A program made the position numbers and the translations under genes. From Acinetobacter suaedae (lineage in GTDB: Bacteria; Pseudomonadota; Gammaproteobacteria; Pseudomonadales; Moraxellaceae), in assembly GCF_008630915.1 (NCBI RefSeq), contig NZ_CP043909.1, positions 1,550,001 through 1,614,000 on the forward strand: 64,000 nt of DNA. Direction: 5' to 3'. Each line of letters starts with the position of its first letter. Position 1 is the stretch's first letter. The notes beneath the pieces were generated by a model. The model searched no databases. It was not told where the DNA came from and saw only the letters and a list, made by a program, of their open reading frames with translations. This document shows positions 8,287 through 18,462 of the stretch, one piece after another.

Positions 8287-8583
8287 TTAATTACCGACCC
8301 AAATATAATAGCCTAAAATCATGAGTGGCCATGCAACATATGGACTGAATAACCATTTCCATAACCAAAACTTGGGAATAAATCCTACACCATGAATAAA
8401 GCCACCAGAAATTCCAATCATCACTAACATCAGTAGACTATGATTGTAATGCCCGTTAGCATCTAACATTAATGCAGGATGTACTAATAAAATAGCTGCG
8501 AGTGGCAATGCCAACAGAAACGAAATGGTCATTGCAAATATATGCGCTTTACTATTTTTCGGTGTTGCCATTGCTTTTGCCAT
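8287..8583 (-). CDS. ybgE: Cyd-operon protein YbgE
   Basis: The protein has 98 residues, close to the 97 of E. coli YbgE. It has three hydrophobic segments, and the block GISGGFIHGVGFIPKFWLWKWLFSPYVAWP matches the E. coli YbgE core (GVIHGVGFRPQ..LW...F.P). I chose the ATG at 8583 (MAKAMATP), 1 bp after the cydX stop, with GAGGA 8 nt upstream; the ATG at 8598 would overlap cydX. It is the last gene of the cyd operon. Its role in bd oxidase assembly or function is not settled; the name rests on similarity and on position. Confidence 0.85.
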   Translation of the reverse strand: MAKAMATPKNSKAHIFAMTISFLLALPLAAILLVHPALMLDANGHYNHSLLMLVMIGISGGFIHGVGFIPKFWLWKWLFSPYVAWPLMILGYYIWVGN

Positions 8584-8584
8584 T

Positions 8585-8689
8585 TTAGGATTCCTCATCT
8601 AGATTTTGATGATGTTCGATATATAGTGCACTGAGTACACCCGCAAAACATGCCATCAAAATGCCTAGGATCCATGCAAAGTACCACAT
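8585..8689 (-). CDS. cydX: Cytochrome bd oxidase small subunit CydX
   Basis: This 34-residue open frame lies between cydB and ybgE and is too short for most ORF finders. It reads MWYFAWILGILMACFAGVLS and continues ALYIEHHQNLDEES. The MWYFAWILG start, a single transmembrane helix and a charged tail beginning around Glu-25 are the hallmarks of CydX, which binds CydA and stabilises the haems. A ribosome site (GAGGAGCA region on the minus strand) precedes it, and it lies 15 bp after the cydB stop. Confidence 0.95.
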   Translation of the reverse strand: MWYFAWILGILMACFAGVLSALYIEHHQNLDEES

Positions 8690-8704
8690 CTCATTGCTCC
8701 TCAA

Positions 8705-9850
8705 TCAGTACAAACTATGTGAATTTTCTTCAATGTGTTTGTTGGTAATAACGCCCCACATTTTGTAATAAGACCAAGAGGTGTAGATCAAAATGAGTGG
8801 AACAAAAATACAAGCAGCAACCGTCATCACTCCGAGCGTTTTATGGCTAGATACAGCATCCCACATTGTTAAACTAGAGGTTGGATCAATATTGGATGGT
8901 AACAGGAATGGGAATAGTGCAAATCCAGCTGTAAGAATCGCACCTACGATCATTAAGCTTGTGCCTGTAAAGGTAATAGCGGCTTTTTGTTTGCCTGCAC
9001 TGATCAGTGCAAGTATTGCACCTAAAATGGCTGCAACAGGTGCGGCAATCGTGATTGGGTAGGTTGAGTAATTATTCATCCAGCCATGGTTTGCATTCGT
9101 CACAACTTCTTTTGCAAGAGGGTTGAGTGCGGCATTGGTGTCGATAGCAGTGGCATAGCTATAACCCTCAATACTGCCGAAGTATAACCATGCACCTGCT
9201 ACAAGGAAGCAGGCAAGAAAAATAGCGGCCATCAGTTGTGTTGCTTTGGCAGAACGATGAAATAAATCTCCATCTGTACGTAACATCAACCATGAACCAC
9301 CATGAGCGCAAAGCATGGATAAGCTCACAATACCGCAAACTAATGCAAACGGATTTAAGAGAGCAAAGAAGCTACCCGTATATTGGGAACGTAGAGTTTC
9401 GTCTAAACCAAATGGAACACCTAAGAACAAATTACCAAAAGCCACACCGAAGACTAAAGCAGGAACAGCACCACCTAAACATAACCCCCAATCCCATGAC
9501 GTACGCCATTGTGTGTTTTCTAATTTAGACCGATAGTCAAAGCCAACGGGTCGTAGAAATAGTGCAAACAGGACCAGTAGTAATGCCCAATACATACCTG
9601 AAAAGGCAACTGCATAAACCATTGGCCATGCTGCAAATAACGCACCACCGGCGGTAATAAACCAAACTTGGTTACCATCCCAGTGAGGTGCAATAGTATT
9701 GATTGCAGCACGTCGTTCATTGTCTGTTTTACCGACAAATGGCATCAGGGCCATTGCCCCCATGTCGAAGCCATCGGTGAGTGCAAAGCCGATAAGCAAT
9801 ACACCAACCAATACCCACCAAATAATTTTGAGTAATTCATATTCGATCAT
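8705..9850 (-). CDS. cydB: Cytochrome bd ubiquinol oxidase subunit II
   Basis: The protein has 381 residues. It opens [48 protein letters not shown], which is the conserved CydB start with the GFDMG motif, and has about eight membrane segments. [21 protein letters not shown] is also characteristic. CydB is the structural partner of CydA in the high-affinity quinol:O2 oxidoreductase. Its ATG overlaps the cydA stop by 4 nt (ATGA), so translation is coupled. Confidence 0.97.
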   Translation of the reverse strand: MIEYELLKIIWWVLVGVLLIGFALTDGFDMGAMALMPFVGKTDNERRAAINTIAPHWDGNQVWFITAGGALFAAWPMVYAVAFSGMYWALLLVLFALFLRPVGFDYRSKLENTQWRTSWDWGLCLGGAVPALVFGVAFGNLFLGVPFGLDETLRSQYTGSFFALLNPFALVCGIVSLSMLCAHGGSWLMLRTDGDLFHRSAKATQLMAAIFLACFLVAGAWLYFGSIEGYSYATAIDTNAALNPLAKEVVTNANHGWMNNYSTYPITIAAPVAAILGAILALISAGKQKAAITFTGTSLMIVGAILTAGFALFPFLLPSNIDPTSSLTMWDAVSSHKTLGVMTVAACIFVPLILIYTSWSYYKMWGVITNKHIEENSHSLY

Positions 9851-11424
9851 GGTTGAGCCTCCACTGATTTTGCTTCAAGTTTTTCAAAGTGATACTTACC
9901 AGTGTGTAAAGAACTTGGACCTAGACGTGCAAACTTGATCATCAAATACATTTCGATGATGAGAAGAACTGTATAGAAAGCAGCGAGAGCGATAATCGAC
10001 CCCCATACATCACCTGCGCTGATACTAGATGCAGACAAGTGTGTTGGCAAAATTTCACCAATTGACCACGGTTGACGACCACCTTCAGCAACATACCAAC
10101 CTGTTTGAGCCGCAATCCATGGTAGTGGGAGAGAGAATAATGCAAATTTGAGTAACCATGGTTTATCTTCAGCATTGCGTTTAGCCACTGCCCAAGTTGC
10201 CAAGATGAAGAGTAGAAGCATCAAAAAGCCAGAAGCAACCATAGCACGGAATGAAAAGAACAAAGCTGCAACATTTGGAATGGTATCTTTGGTCGCTGCC
10301 TGAATGTGAGCTTCAGTTGCATCAACAACATTTGGCGTATATTTCTTTAATAAAAGGCCATAACCAAGGTCTTTCTGATTTTGCTCAAATGATGCAAGTA
10401 ACTCTGGTGAGCGATCACCCGCACGTAGTTTTTCTAATTCGCTATATGCCACCATACCGTTACGAATACGTACCTCATGTTGTTTCATGAGATCATGAAT
10501 ACCCGTTACTTCTTTGTCAGTGGAACGTGTAGCAATAATGCCCATGACATAAGGGATTTTAATGGCATAGTCAGTCCGCATTTTTTCTTGGTTTGGAATA
10601 CCAAATAAGGTGAATGCAGCAGGTGCTGGTTCTGTATGCCATTCAGCTTCAATAGCCGCAAGTTTAGTTTTCTGAACATCACCGAGTTCATAACCTGATT
10701 CATCACCGAGTAAAATGACAGATAAAGTAGATGCTAAACCAAAGATAGCTGCAATAGCGAAAGAACGACGTGCAAAAGGTAAATCCTGTTTTTTCAATAA
10801 GTAATAGCTAGAGATCGCTAAAACAAAGATGGCGCCAGTCACATAACCAGCAGATACAGTATGTACAAATTTAACCTGAGCGACTGGGTTGAAAATCAAG
10901 GCTGCAAAGTCTACGAGCTCCATACGCATAGTTTCATAATTAAATGCAGCGCCGACTGGGTTTTGCATCCAACCATTTGCGATCAGGATCCATAATGCAG
11001 ACATATTAGAACCGATTGCGACTAACCAAGTTACTCCTAAATGCTGAAATTTTGAGAGGCGATCCCAGCCAAAAAAGAATAATCCAATAAAGGTAGATTC
11101 TAAGAAGAAAGCCATTAAGCCTTCAATTGCCAGCGGTGCTCCGAAAATATCCCCGACATAGTGAGAGTAATATGCCCAGTTCGTTCCAAACTGGAATTCC
11201 ATCGTTAGTCCAGTGGTGACACCTAAAGCAAAATTAATCCCAAAAAGTTTTCCCCAAAACTTGGTCATATCTTTATAAATTTCCTTTCCGGAAATCACAT
11301 AGGTGGTTTCCATAATGGCAAGGATAAAAGCAAGACCTAAAGTTAAAGGGACAAAAATGAAGTGATACATCGCAGTCATTGCAAATTGGAACCGCGAAAG
11401 ATCGACCACGCTTTCAGAAATCAT
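9847..11424 (-). CDS. cydA: Cytochrome bd ubiquinol oxidase subunit I
   Basis: The protein has 525 residues from the ATG at 11424 (a TTG sits at 11427). It holds the quinol site and the three haems. His in [23 protein letters not shown] (about residue 19) is the expected haem b595 ligand. Further conserved blocks are [29 protein letters not shown], and the periplasmic Q-loop around [19 protein letters not shown] lies 7 nt before the ATG. The start overlaps the cydP stop (TGATG). With cydP, cydB, cydX and ybgE it forms one operon for respiration at low oxygen and under stress. Confidence 0.97.
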   Translation of the reverse strand: MISESVVDLSRFQFAMTAMYHFIFVPLTLGLAFILAIMETTYVISGKEIYKDMTKFWGKLFGINFALGVTTGLTMEFQFGTNWAYYSHYVGDIFGAPLAIEGLMAFFLESTFIGLFFFGWDRLSKFQHLGVTWLVAIGSNMSALWILIANGWMQNPVGAAFNYETMRMELVDFAALIFNPVAQVKFVHTVSAGYVTGAIFVLAISSYYLLKKQDLPFARRSFAIAAIFGLASTLSVILLGDESGYELGDVQKTKLAAIEAEWHTEPAPAAFTLFGIPNQEKMRTDYAIKIPYVMGIIATRSTDKEVTGIHDLMKQHEVRIRNGMVAYSELEKLRAGDRSPELLASFEQNQKDLGYGLLLKKYTPNVVDATEAHIQAATKDTIPNVAALFFSFRAMVASGFLMLLLFILATWAVAKRNAEDKPWLLKFALFSLPLPWIAAQTGWYVAEGGRQPWSIGEILPTHLSASSISAGDVWGSIIALAAFYTVLLIIEMYLMIKFARLGPSSLHTGKYHFEKLEAKSVEAQP

Positions 11425-11615
11425 CAACGTGTCTCCTGAGTGTTGGATAAGTTACCAGCAATACGCTCGGCAACTTGATTGTTAAAATCTTTTGGAATTG
11501 TTGGTGCATCAAACCAGACGTGTTTAATTACCATGAGAAGGATTACTTTAATAATAAGGATAACCGTGATTTCTCGAATTAATCGCCGATTTGAGTTTTG
11601 AGAACTTGTGTTCAT
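11424..11615 (-). CDS. cydP: Putative small cytochrome oxidase subunit CydP
   Basis: The protein has 63 residues: a polar N-terminus ([20 protein letters not shown]), one membrane helix (about residues 15-32, [18 protein letters not shown]), then [20 protein letters not shown]. The RRLxREI...IKVxLLxxIxxxWF..P layout and the place directly before cydA match the CydP family as I know it. Its stop overlaps the cydA start by 1 nt. It would be an accessory membrane subunit of the bd oxidase. Confidence 0.85.
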   Translation of the reverse strand: MNTSSQNSNRRLIREITVILIIKVILLMVIKHVWFDAPTIPKDFNNQVAERIAGNLSNTQETR

Positions 11616-12137
11616 AAAACTGGATTCATATTAAAGTGAAGATATTTGTATTATTTACTAAATAAAAATAAAAATAAAATTTAAATGTATTTTAAATGAG
11701 TGTTTTGAAAAATACATATGATAATCAAGGTGATATATTTATTATGTTTTATTGTATAGTGATTCCTTATTAAAATAGTTGGTTATTTATTTTAAATCTG
11801 ACTAAAATGCTTATATTTAAATAATTAATCCAAACTTAAATGGTTGGGTATCTGTTTTTAATGAAATTAATAAGTTGATTAAAATGGTGGGTATTTAATA
11901 AATTTTAATTTTTACATAGAGTTGTGTATCTGTACTTGAAAATGTACAGATTAGAGATTTAAAATGTTTTAAACCGAGTGAAATACTATGTTTTCTAGGA
12001 GAGAATAAATGAGAAAATTGTTTTGGCTATTTTTATAAGTTTGATCAGAGCTAAAAAAGCAACAAGAGAAGATGTTTTAGGATGTTTTATTGTTGTTTTT
12101 TGTAACATCAGGGTGGGTGAAATACGCTTTGGTCTCT
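11616..12137. other. 522-bp AT-rich gap upstream of the cyd operon
   Basis: No open frame of note is present. Four imperfect copies of G(T/G)TGGGTAT(T/C)T lie at 11778-11788, 11843-11853, 11886-11896 and 11921-11931, embedded in T/A-rich DNA; spacings are 65, 43 and 35 bp. They could be regulator sites for the cyd promoter (minus strand), but the match is loose. I did not find a convincing FNR/ANR box (TTGAT-N4-ATCAA). Confidence 0.4.
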
Positions 12138-12749
12138 TTAATCCGCTGTAAAGAGCTTATTTGAAGTGGATATTTTTTTTGCAAGATAGTGTGCATTTGA
12201 TCTTTGACTTATTAATAACACTTGGGATTGTAGCTCTAACTCACCATACTCTGGTTCAACTTGTACATAATACAGCTGCCCAAATTCATCACGAACACGA
12301 GCTTGAGCGGAAAAACCCGGGCGTGCATTGCCTGTGGAGACTGTTGCTAAGCGACCGATAAGATTGGCATGGGTGTGAGTGACTTTAGGTTTAATGACTT
12401 GATCTAGGCAGTGAATCATAAAAACCGTAAAAAATATGTCGATAATTAATGCTGGAATAAATAAATAATAAGGGGAGATAAAATAATGTTGAATTGCAAA
12501 AAAAGAGAGTTCTAAAAAATAGCCTGCAAAACTAAAGTTAATCAGTAAGAAAACAACGATGAGATATTTTGAAAATTTAACGTCTAAGAGAGGTGAGTTT
12601 AGAATCCATTCAGGAGTCAGTTTTTTCACTAAATAGCTTGGACGTAATCCAATCAAAATACCAATAGTTTCTGCTATGCTGAGCGCAATCAGAGCAACTA
12701 CACTCATGTGAAAGGGCATCAAATAATAGTTTAGAAAAAACTCAGTCAT
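12138..12749 (-). CDS. YqiJ-like inner-membrane protein with OB-fold tail
   Basis: The protein has 203 residues with about three hydrophobic segments in the first 120 (MSVVALIALSIAETIGILIGL; YLIVVFLLINFSFAGYFLEL; YLFIPALIIDIFFTVFMIHCL), then a soluble part LIGRLATVSTGNARPGFSAQARVRDEFGQLYYVQVEPE that reads as the beta-rich OB-like tail of DUF1449/YqiJ proteins. In other bacteria YqiJ is found with the flotillin YqiK, but no flotillin gene is nearby. Assignment is from pattern memory and is moderate. Confidence 0.6.
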   Translation of the reverse strand: MTEFFLNYYLMPFHMSVVALIALSIAETIGILIGLRPSYLVKKLTPEWILNSPLLDVKFSKYLIVVFLLINFSFAGYFLELSFFAIQHYFISPYYLFIPALIIDIFFTVFMIHCLDQVIKPKVTHTHANLIGRLATVSTGNARPGFSAQARVRDEFGQLYYVQVEPEYGELELQSQVLLISQRSNAHYLAKKISTSNKLFTAD

Positions 12750-12770
12750 AGCAGAATACTAATTTAAGAA

Positions 12771-13094
12771 TTAATCAACAATATAAATACCACCATCAGA
12801 GTGGACTTCCAAATTAACTTTTTCAAGGAAGTCACCAAGACATGGTCCAGAAATACATTCACCAGTTTCAACTGAGAATAGTGCACCATGAGTAGAACAT
12901 TGTATGTATTCACGATCTTGATCTAAGAACTGATTTTCTAAATACTCTAGTTCGGTTTGCAAATGTGGGCATACGTTTTGATAAGCGTAAAAACCACCAT
13001 CCTTTTGAGTAATAAAAATAGTTGTCCCTTTCATTGTGTCAAACGCACGCGATTCACGTTCAGGGACTTCTTCAGTCATGCAAATCTTTTCCAT
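12771..13094 (-). CDS. Rieske [2Fe-2S] ferredoxin-like protein
   Basis: The protein has 107 residues. Both cluster-binding boxes are present: CPHLQTELEY (CxH) and CSTHGALFSVETGECISGP (CxxH), with 20 residues between. These bind a Rieske cluster; as a stand-alone domain it is likely an electron carrier or an oxygenase ferredoxin. I chose the ATG at 13094, 1 bp after the kinase stop, over a longer in-frame start inside the kinase gene. It is the second gene of a two-gene unit with the PfkB kinase; no oxygenase component is nearby. Confidence 0.88.
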   Translation of the reverse strand: MEKICMTEEVPERESRAFDTMKGTTIFITQKDGGFYAYQNVCPHLQTELEYLENQFLDQDREYIQCSTHGALFSVETGECISGPCLGDFLEKVNLEVHSDGGIYIVD

Positions 13095-13095
13095 G

Positions 13096-14109
13096 TTAAG
13101 CACATTCCTGTTGTGTGGTTTTAAACTGCTCAAAAAGTTTAGCGTAATGATCGACTGATAAACGTGGGCCAAATTGGGCAACAACTTCGCTTGATATCAA
13201 AATTGAAAGTTGTGCAGCCGCTTCTAGGCTCAGCCCTGCATTGATTGCATACAAGAACGCCCCAGAAAAAGCATCACCAGCGCCGTTAGCATCTACTGCT
13301 TCAACATGTCGACCAGCAACATGGAATTGTTGTGCTGGATCAATGATCATTGCACCATTTGCACCTTGAGTAATCACAATATGTTGATTTTTGATTTTTA
13401 AAACTTCAATAGCATCGTTGAGATTATCAGTCTCGCTAAACATCAACGCTTCTTGTTCGTTGCAAAACAATAAATCAACGCCATCACCCAATAGTTCTTC
13501 AAGCCCAGTACGAGCATATTGCACCATTGCTGGATCTGAAAGAGAAAGAGCGATCTTAACACCATGTTCTCTAGCGATTTGGCGCGCTTGTTTTACGGCT
13601 TCTCGTGCTGTTTCACTGGTTGATAGATAACCTTCAATATAAAGCCATTTAGCAGTTTTCAATGGTTCAAAATCAATTTGTTCATCTGATAGTTCAGCTG
13701 TGATACCTAAATAGGTTTGCATGGTACGCTCAGAATCTGGACTGATGAGTACCATGCATGTACCAGTGATACCTTCACTAATTGATTTTGCAGTGGTTTT
13801 AATGCCAGCTTCGTTTAAGCCATTTAAGTAAATTGAGCCAAGCTCATCGTTCCCAACGCGACAACCATAAAATGCACTGCCACCTAATGCGCTAAAGGCA
13901 ACGGTTGTATTTGCAGCTGAACCACCACTTGCTTGTCCTTTATAAGTTTGCGTATCTTGTAGTTTTTGATATAAGGCAGATTGAGTCTCACCATCAGCTA
14001 ACTGCATTGTGCCTTTTTGCAAAGTATGTTCTGTCAAGAACTCATTTGAGACTTTAAATTCTTGGTCTATGAGTGCATTCCCAATTGCAAAAAGATCAAC
14101 AGTTACCAT
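13096..14109 (-). CDS. PfkB-family kinase, adenosine-kinase-like
   Basis: The protein has 337 residues from the ATG at 14109 (MVTVDLFAIGNALIDQEF). The family signature GASGG-like GQASGGSAANTTVAFSALGG (about 45-65) and the ATP site with catalytic Asp, DANGAGDAFSGAFLYA (about 273-288), are clear. In related genomes this protein is commonly labelled adenosine kinase; a nucleoside or sugar substrate cannot be decided by reading. Alternative starts lie at 14118 and 14133. It is joined head-to-tail to the Rieske gene. Confidence 0.82.
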   Translation of the reverse strand: MVTVDLFAIGNALIDQEFKVSNEFLTEHTLQKGTMQLADGETQSALYQKLQDTQTYKGQASGGSAANTTVAFSALGGSAFYGCRVGNDELGSIYLNGLNEAGIKTTAKSISEGITGTCMVLISPDSERTMQTYLGITAELSDEQIDFEPLKTAKWLYIEGYLSTSETAREAVKQARQIAREHGVKIALSLSDPAMVQYARTGLEELLGDGVDLLFCNEQEALMFSETDNLNDAIEVLKIKNQHIVITQGANGAMIIDPAQQFHVAGRHVEAVDANGAGDAFSGAFLYAINAGLSLEAAAQLSILISSEVVAQFGPRLSVDHYAKLFEQFKTTQQECA

Positions 14110-14335
14110 GTTTTTCATCACACTAAAAATCAAAACATAAAGTTTACACTAATGCTCAAGATTACTGTAGGTTGTTGAAAAAAAATCAGGTGTTGAGTGA
14201 ATGGCTTTATTCATCGAAAATATCGCTTAGTCGATGAATTTTTCTACAAAAATAGACTAATTTACATGGATATCGATTACGATTCTTCGGTAGACTCTGA
14301 ATAGTAATTGTTTAAATAGATAAATTGGAGATCAT

Positions 14336-17275
14336 ATGACTGTCGATGTTTCTGAAAGTATTGCTAAAACGACTCATCCAGCGTTTCAGCTATTACGTCA
14401 ACACCATGTAGAAGCACTCGATATTCAAGTTTCAGAATATAAGCACAAGGTCACAGGTGCGGTTCACTATCACTTAGCAACCAGCCATGATGAAAATGTA
14501 TTTTTGGTTGCGTTTAGAACACAACCCATGGATTCAAAAGGAACAGCACATATTTTAGAGCATACAGCTCTATGCGGCTCTGAAAAATTTCCTGTCCGTG
14601 ATCCATTCTTTTTAATGATTCGCCGTTCTCTTAATACTTTCATGAATGCTTTTACGGCAGCTGATTGGACAGCTTATCCATTTGCAACACAAAATAAGAA
14701 GGATTTTCAAAATTTATTATCCGTCTATTTAGATGCAGCTTTCTCAGCAAACCTAAACCCATTGGATTTTGCTCAAGAAGGGATTCGAATTGAACTTGAG
14801 AATGATCAAGCGGTTTATAAAGGTGTTGTTTTTAATGAAATGAAAGGGGCAATGAGTGCTCCTACAGATCAGCTTTATCATCAGCTTGCACATCATTTAT
14901 TCCCAGAAACGACATATCATTATAATTCTGGTGGTGATCCTAAAGACATACCAGATCTAAGTTATGAGCAATTAGTTGATTTTTATAAAACTCATTATCA
15001 TCCAAGTAATGCCGTATTTATGACCTTTGGAAACCAAAGTGCATATGATCTACAAGAACAATTTGAAAATTTAGCTTTGCATAAATTTTCTCAAGGCACC
15101 ACTTTATATTCAAAACCAGAGAAGCGTTTAACAGCACCCGTTACAGTTACTGAGTCTTATGCGGTTGATAGTGAAGATCTAAAAGACAAAACCTATCATG
15201 TATTGGCTTGGTTGTTACCAGAAACGAGTGATATTAAGTTACGTTTAGGTATGCGCTTAGTTGAAGGAATTTTATTAGAAAACTCTGCCTCGCCATTGCG
15301 CCATTATTTAGAAACCTGTGGTTATGCTCAATCAACAGGACCAATCATGGGGGTTGATGATAGTAATTTTGAAATGACCTTCTACTGTGGCGTGCAGGGT
15401 TCAAATGCTGAACATGCCGAAACATTTAAAAATGGTGTTTTAAATGTTTTAAGTGAGGTTGCATCAAAACCTGTTGATCAAGATTTGGTAGATGCAATTC
15501 TTCACCAAATTGAATTGCATCAGCGTGAAATCAATGGTGATGGTACACCATATGGTTTAAGTTTGATTCTGAATGGTTTAAGCAGTGCAATTCACCACAA
15601 TGATCCAATTCATGTTTGGGATGTGGACTCAGCAATTGAGCAAGTCAAAGAAGAGCTAAAAGATCCGATGTGGCTGTCAAATTTAATACAGACACATTTG
15701 CTAGATAATTCTCATCGTGTACAAATGACCTTGGTGCCTGATGCAACTAAGTCAGCAAAAGAACAAGAAGCTGAACAAGCTCGTTTGGCTGAAATCACTG
15801 CGAACTTAACTGAAGAACAAAAAATCGAAATTCAGCAAAAAACGGATGCCTTAAAAAAGCGTCAAGATACGCCTGATGATCTTGAGTTATTGCCAAAAGT
15901 TGGCTTGGAGGATATTCCTGCTGATTTACAGATCGTGCAAGGTCAACTGCGCGAAATTATTTGTAATCGTCAAGATACTCCATTAAATCTTTATCATGCA
16001 GGAACCAATGGTATTTATTATCAACAAGTTTTGATTCAAATTCCGGATGAAATTGTTCAATCTCCATACTTCAATTTACTATCTATTTTGATGGGTGAAG
16101 TTGGTGCTGGTGAGTATAATTATCTTGAATTACAACAGATTCAAACTGCTGTGAGCGGTGGTTTGGGGATGGGGGCTTCTTTACGAAGTAAAGTTGATGA
16201 TAAAGATCGTATTAGTGCTTGGCTGACACTCACAACTAAATCACTTACACAAAAACTTGATGCGATTCAGTTGTTAAAACTCGCGTTTGAGAAGCTTCGA
16301 TTTGATGAGAAAGATCGGATTATTGAGTTATTACAGCAACGCAAAACACGTTGGCAGTCACGTTTATCTGGTTCTGGGCACAGTTATGCAATGCAAACGG
16401 CTTCACGTCAGATGAGTGCATTGGCGCGCCGTGACTACCACAATACGGGATTGGGCGCATTGAACTGGCTGAGTGACCTTGTGGGTAAGGTTGAAAAAGA
16501 CGAAGCGGCTTATGATGCATTAATTGCTGAATTACAAGCAATACATCGCAGATTATTACAAGCACCAAAACAGTTCTTATTAGTATGTGAAGAACATCAG
16601 TCCGATCGGTTAGTCGAAGAAATCCAAAATGTATGGGATAAGTTAGAGGTTGATCTTACGCCTGTAACTTTAAGCCAGATTGAGCGGGTAGATACCAATA
16701 CTGATGAAGCATGGTTAATTCAAGCGAATGTTCAATTTTGTGCATCTGCCTATCAAGCTGTAGATGTTTCACATGCTGATGCAGCGCCATTGATGGTATT
16801 GGCGGCCTATTTACGTAATGGTTTCTTACATAGTGCGATTCGTGAAAAAGGCGGTGCATATGGTGGGGGGGCAAGCTATGATGGAAACGCATGCTCATTC
16901 CGTTTTTTCAGCTACCGTGATCCTCGCTTAGAAGAAACATTCAATGATTTTGAAGCGAGTGTCCAATGGTTATTGAATAGTGAACAGTATCCATATCAGT
17001 TAGAAGAAGCGATTTTAGGTCTTGTTGCAAGTATGGATAAACCTGGTTCTCCTGCTGGTGAAGCAATTACTGCTTGTTATGCGTATCTACATGCACGCAC
17101 ACCAAAATTCCGCAAATTACTACGTGAACGTTTGTTAAGCGTAACTTTGGCTGATTTGCAGCGTGTTGCTAGACAATATTTACTTGAGCAAAAACCAGTT
17201 AAAGCCGTTGTTGCTCCATTTGCAAAGCGTGAAGCTCTACAAAAGCTTGGTTTTGAGATTCAACAAGTTAATTAA
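14336..17275 (+). CDS. Insulinase-family (M16C, PreP-like) zinc metalloprotease
   Basis: The protein has 979 residues. The inverted zinc motif HxxEH is seen as HILEHTALCGSEKFPVRDPF (about residue 72), with the distal Glu ligand in ELENDQAVYKGVVFNEMKGAMSAPTD. The length and the LCGS-KFPVRDPFF block place it with presequence-protease-type M16C enzymes, which degrade free peptides inside a closed two-half chamber. The C-terminal half carries the inactive homologous domains, ending with REKGGAYGGGASYD, the R/Y pair that helps substrate binding. There is no signal peptide. TTGGAG lies 6 nt upstream of the ATG. Confidence 0.92.
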   Translation: MTVDVSESIAKTTHPAFQLLRQHHVEALDIQVSEYKHKVTGAVHYHLATSHDENVFLVAFRTQPMDSKGTAHILEHTALCGSEKFPVRDPFFLMIRRSLNTFMNAFTAADWTAYPFATQNKKDFQNLLSVYLDAAFSANLNPLDFAQEGIRIELENDQAVYKGVVFNEMKGAMSAPTDQLYHQLAHHLFPETTYHYNSGGDPKDIPDLSYEQLVDFYKTHYHPSNAVFMTFGNQSAYDLQEQFENLALHKFSQGTTLYSKPEKRLTAPVTVTESYAVDSEDLKDKTYHVLAWLLPETSDIKLRLGMRLVEGILLENSASPLRHYLETCGYAQSTGPIMGVDDSNFEMTFYCGVQGSNAEHAETFKNGVLNVLSEVASKPVDQDLVDAILHQIELHQREINGDGTPYGLSLILNGLSSAIHHNDPIHVWDVDSAIEQVKEELKDPMWLSNLIQTHLLDNSHRVQMTLVPDATKSAKEQEAEQARLAEITANLTEEQKIEIQQKTDALKKRQDTPDDLELLPKVGLEDIPADLQIVQGQLREIICNRQDTPLNLYHAGTNGIYYQQVLIQIPDEIVQSPYFNLLSILMGEVGAGEYNYLELQQIQTAVSGGLGMGASLRSKVDDKDRISAWLTLTTKSLTQKLDAIQLLKLAFEKLRFDEKDRIIELLQQRKTRWQSRLSGSGHSYAMQTASRQMSALARRDYHNTGLGALNWLSDLVGKVEKDEAAYDALIAELQAIHRRLLQAPKQFLLVCEEHQSDRLVEEIQNVWDKLEVDLTPVTLSQIERVDTNTDEAWLIQANVQFCASAYQAVDVSHADAAPLMVLAAYLRNGFLHSAIREKGGAYGGGASYDGNACSFRFFSYRDPRLEETFNDFEASVQWLLNSEQYPYQLEEAILGLVASMDKPGSPAGEAITACYAYLHARTPKFRKLLRERLLSVTLADLQRVARQYLLEQKPVKAVVAPFAKREALQKLGFEIQQVN

Positions 17276-17295
17276 AAGAAAAGTTGGAGACATCT

Positions 17296-18462
17296 ATGGC
17301 GTTCAAATCATTTGAACGTAGTCATCTTGGGCTGAGTGTTGTTACGATACTCAGTTCACTTACTACGTCATTGGCATATGCACAAACGGCACCAGCAAAT
17401 CCTGCAACAGCAGAAGCGTGCGTGGCTTTGGTATCCAATGCAGATCGTTTAGCATGTTATGACCATCTTTTTAAAGCACCTACCATTATTGAGTCGGTAG
17501 AGCAACAGACACCTGAACCGGTTTTGGCTGCATCTGTTCCTGTTGTTGAAAAAAAAGAAAATCCTCAACCTGAATCATTGAAAGACAAAGTTGTGCAGAA
17601 AGTCAGTGATTTTCACATATTAGGGCCAGCTCCAAAGTTTGATCCAAACGTGTCATTATTAGACCGCCGTTGGGAGCTTTCAGAGGAAAGTAAACTAGGT
17701 GCTTGGAATATCCGTGCCTATCAACCAGTCTATTTGTTGCCTGTATTTTGGACCAGTAATAAAAATGAATTTCCAAGCAGTCCAAATCCAGTCAATACCG
17801 TAGATGAAAAGCAGAATCTGACGTCTTCTGAAGCCAAGTTTCAGCTTTCTCTAAAGACTAAGGCGTGGGAGAATATTTTTGGTAATAATGGTGATTTATG
17901 GTTAGGTTATACTCAATCTTCACGTTGGCAAGTTTTTAACGCAGATGAATCTCGACCATTCAGGGAAACTAATTATGAACCTGAAGCGAGTTTAATGTTC
18001 CGAACCAATTACGAGATTTTGGGGCTGAATGCACGCTTGCTTGGCGTAACTTTAAATCATCAGTCTAATGGTCGATCAGATCCATTATCACGTAGTTGGA
18101 ATCGAGTTATCTTTAATCTTGGGTTTGAAAAGGATAATTTCGCACTTATGCTACGTCCTTGGTATCGTATAGCAGAGGATGCAAAGGATGATAATAATCC
18201 TGATATTAAGGACTATATTGGTCGAGGTGATCTCACTGCATTTTATCGAAAAGGTGAAAATGATTTTTCCCTAATGTTGAGGCATTCGTTAAAAGGTGGT
18301 GATCGTTCTAATGGCGCTGTTCAGTTTGACTGGGCATTTCCTATTACAGGTAAGTTGCGTGGGCACTTCCAACTATTTGATGGTTATGGAGAAAGCTTGA
18401 TTGACTATAATCACAAAGCAACTTATGTCGGCTTAGGTGTGTCGCTAATGAATTGGTATTAA
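17296..18462 (+). CDS. pldA: Outer-membrane phospholipase A
   Basis: The protein has 388 residues from the ATG at 17296. It has a signal peptide (ending near LAYAQT), a proline/glutamate-rich linker with one CVAL...LACYDHLF segment, then the beta-barrel. The barrel carries YQPVYLLPVFWTSNKN and the catalytic LNHQSNGRSDPLSRSWNRV (about residues 252-270) with His, Ser and the later Asn expected for the PldA triad. It hydrolyses phospholipids in the outer leaflet when membrane asymmetry fails. The N-terminal extension is longer than in E. coli. The next gene begins directly at its stop codon. Confidence 0.93.
   Translation: MAFKSFERSHLGLSVVTILSSLTTSLAYAQTAPANPATAEACVALVSNADRLACYDHLFKAPTIIESVEQQTPEPVLAASVPVVEKKENPQPESLKDKVVQKVSDFHILGPAPKFDPNVSLLDRRWELSEESKLGAWNIRAYQPVYLLPVFWTSNKNEFPSSPNPVNTVDEKQNLTSSEAKFQLSLKTKAWENIFGNNGDLWLGYTQSSRWQVFNADESRPFRETNYEPEASLMFRTNYEILGLNARLLGVTLNHQSNGRSDPLSRSWNRVIFNLGFEKDNFALMLRPWYRIAEDAKDDNNPDIKDYIGRGDLTAFYRKGENDFSLMLRHSLKGGDRSNGAVQFDWAFPITGKLRGHFQLFDGYGESLIDYNHKATYVGLGVSLMNWY

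Noticed and set aside
9238..9536. Plus-strand frames inside cydB
   Set aside because: Antisense shadows of a conserved membrane protein; low-complexity translations.
11616..12137. Small RNA gene or lost gene in the AT-rich gap
   Set aside because: No promoter plus terminator pair and no coding frame with a ribosome site was seen.
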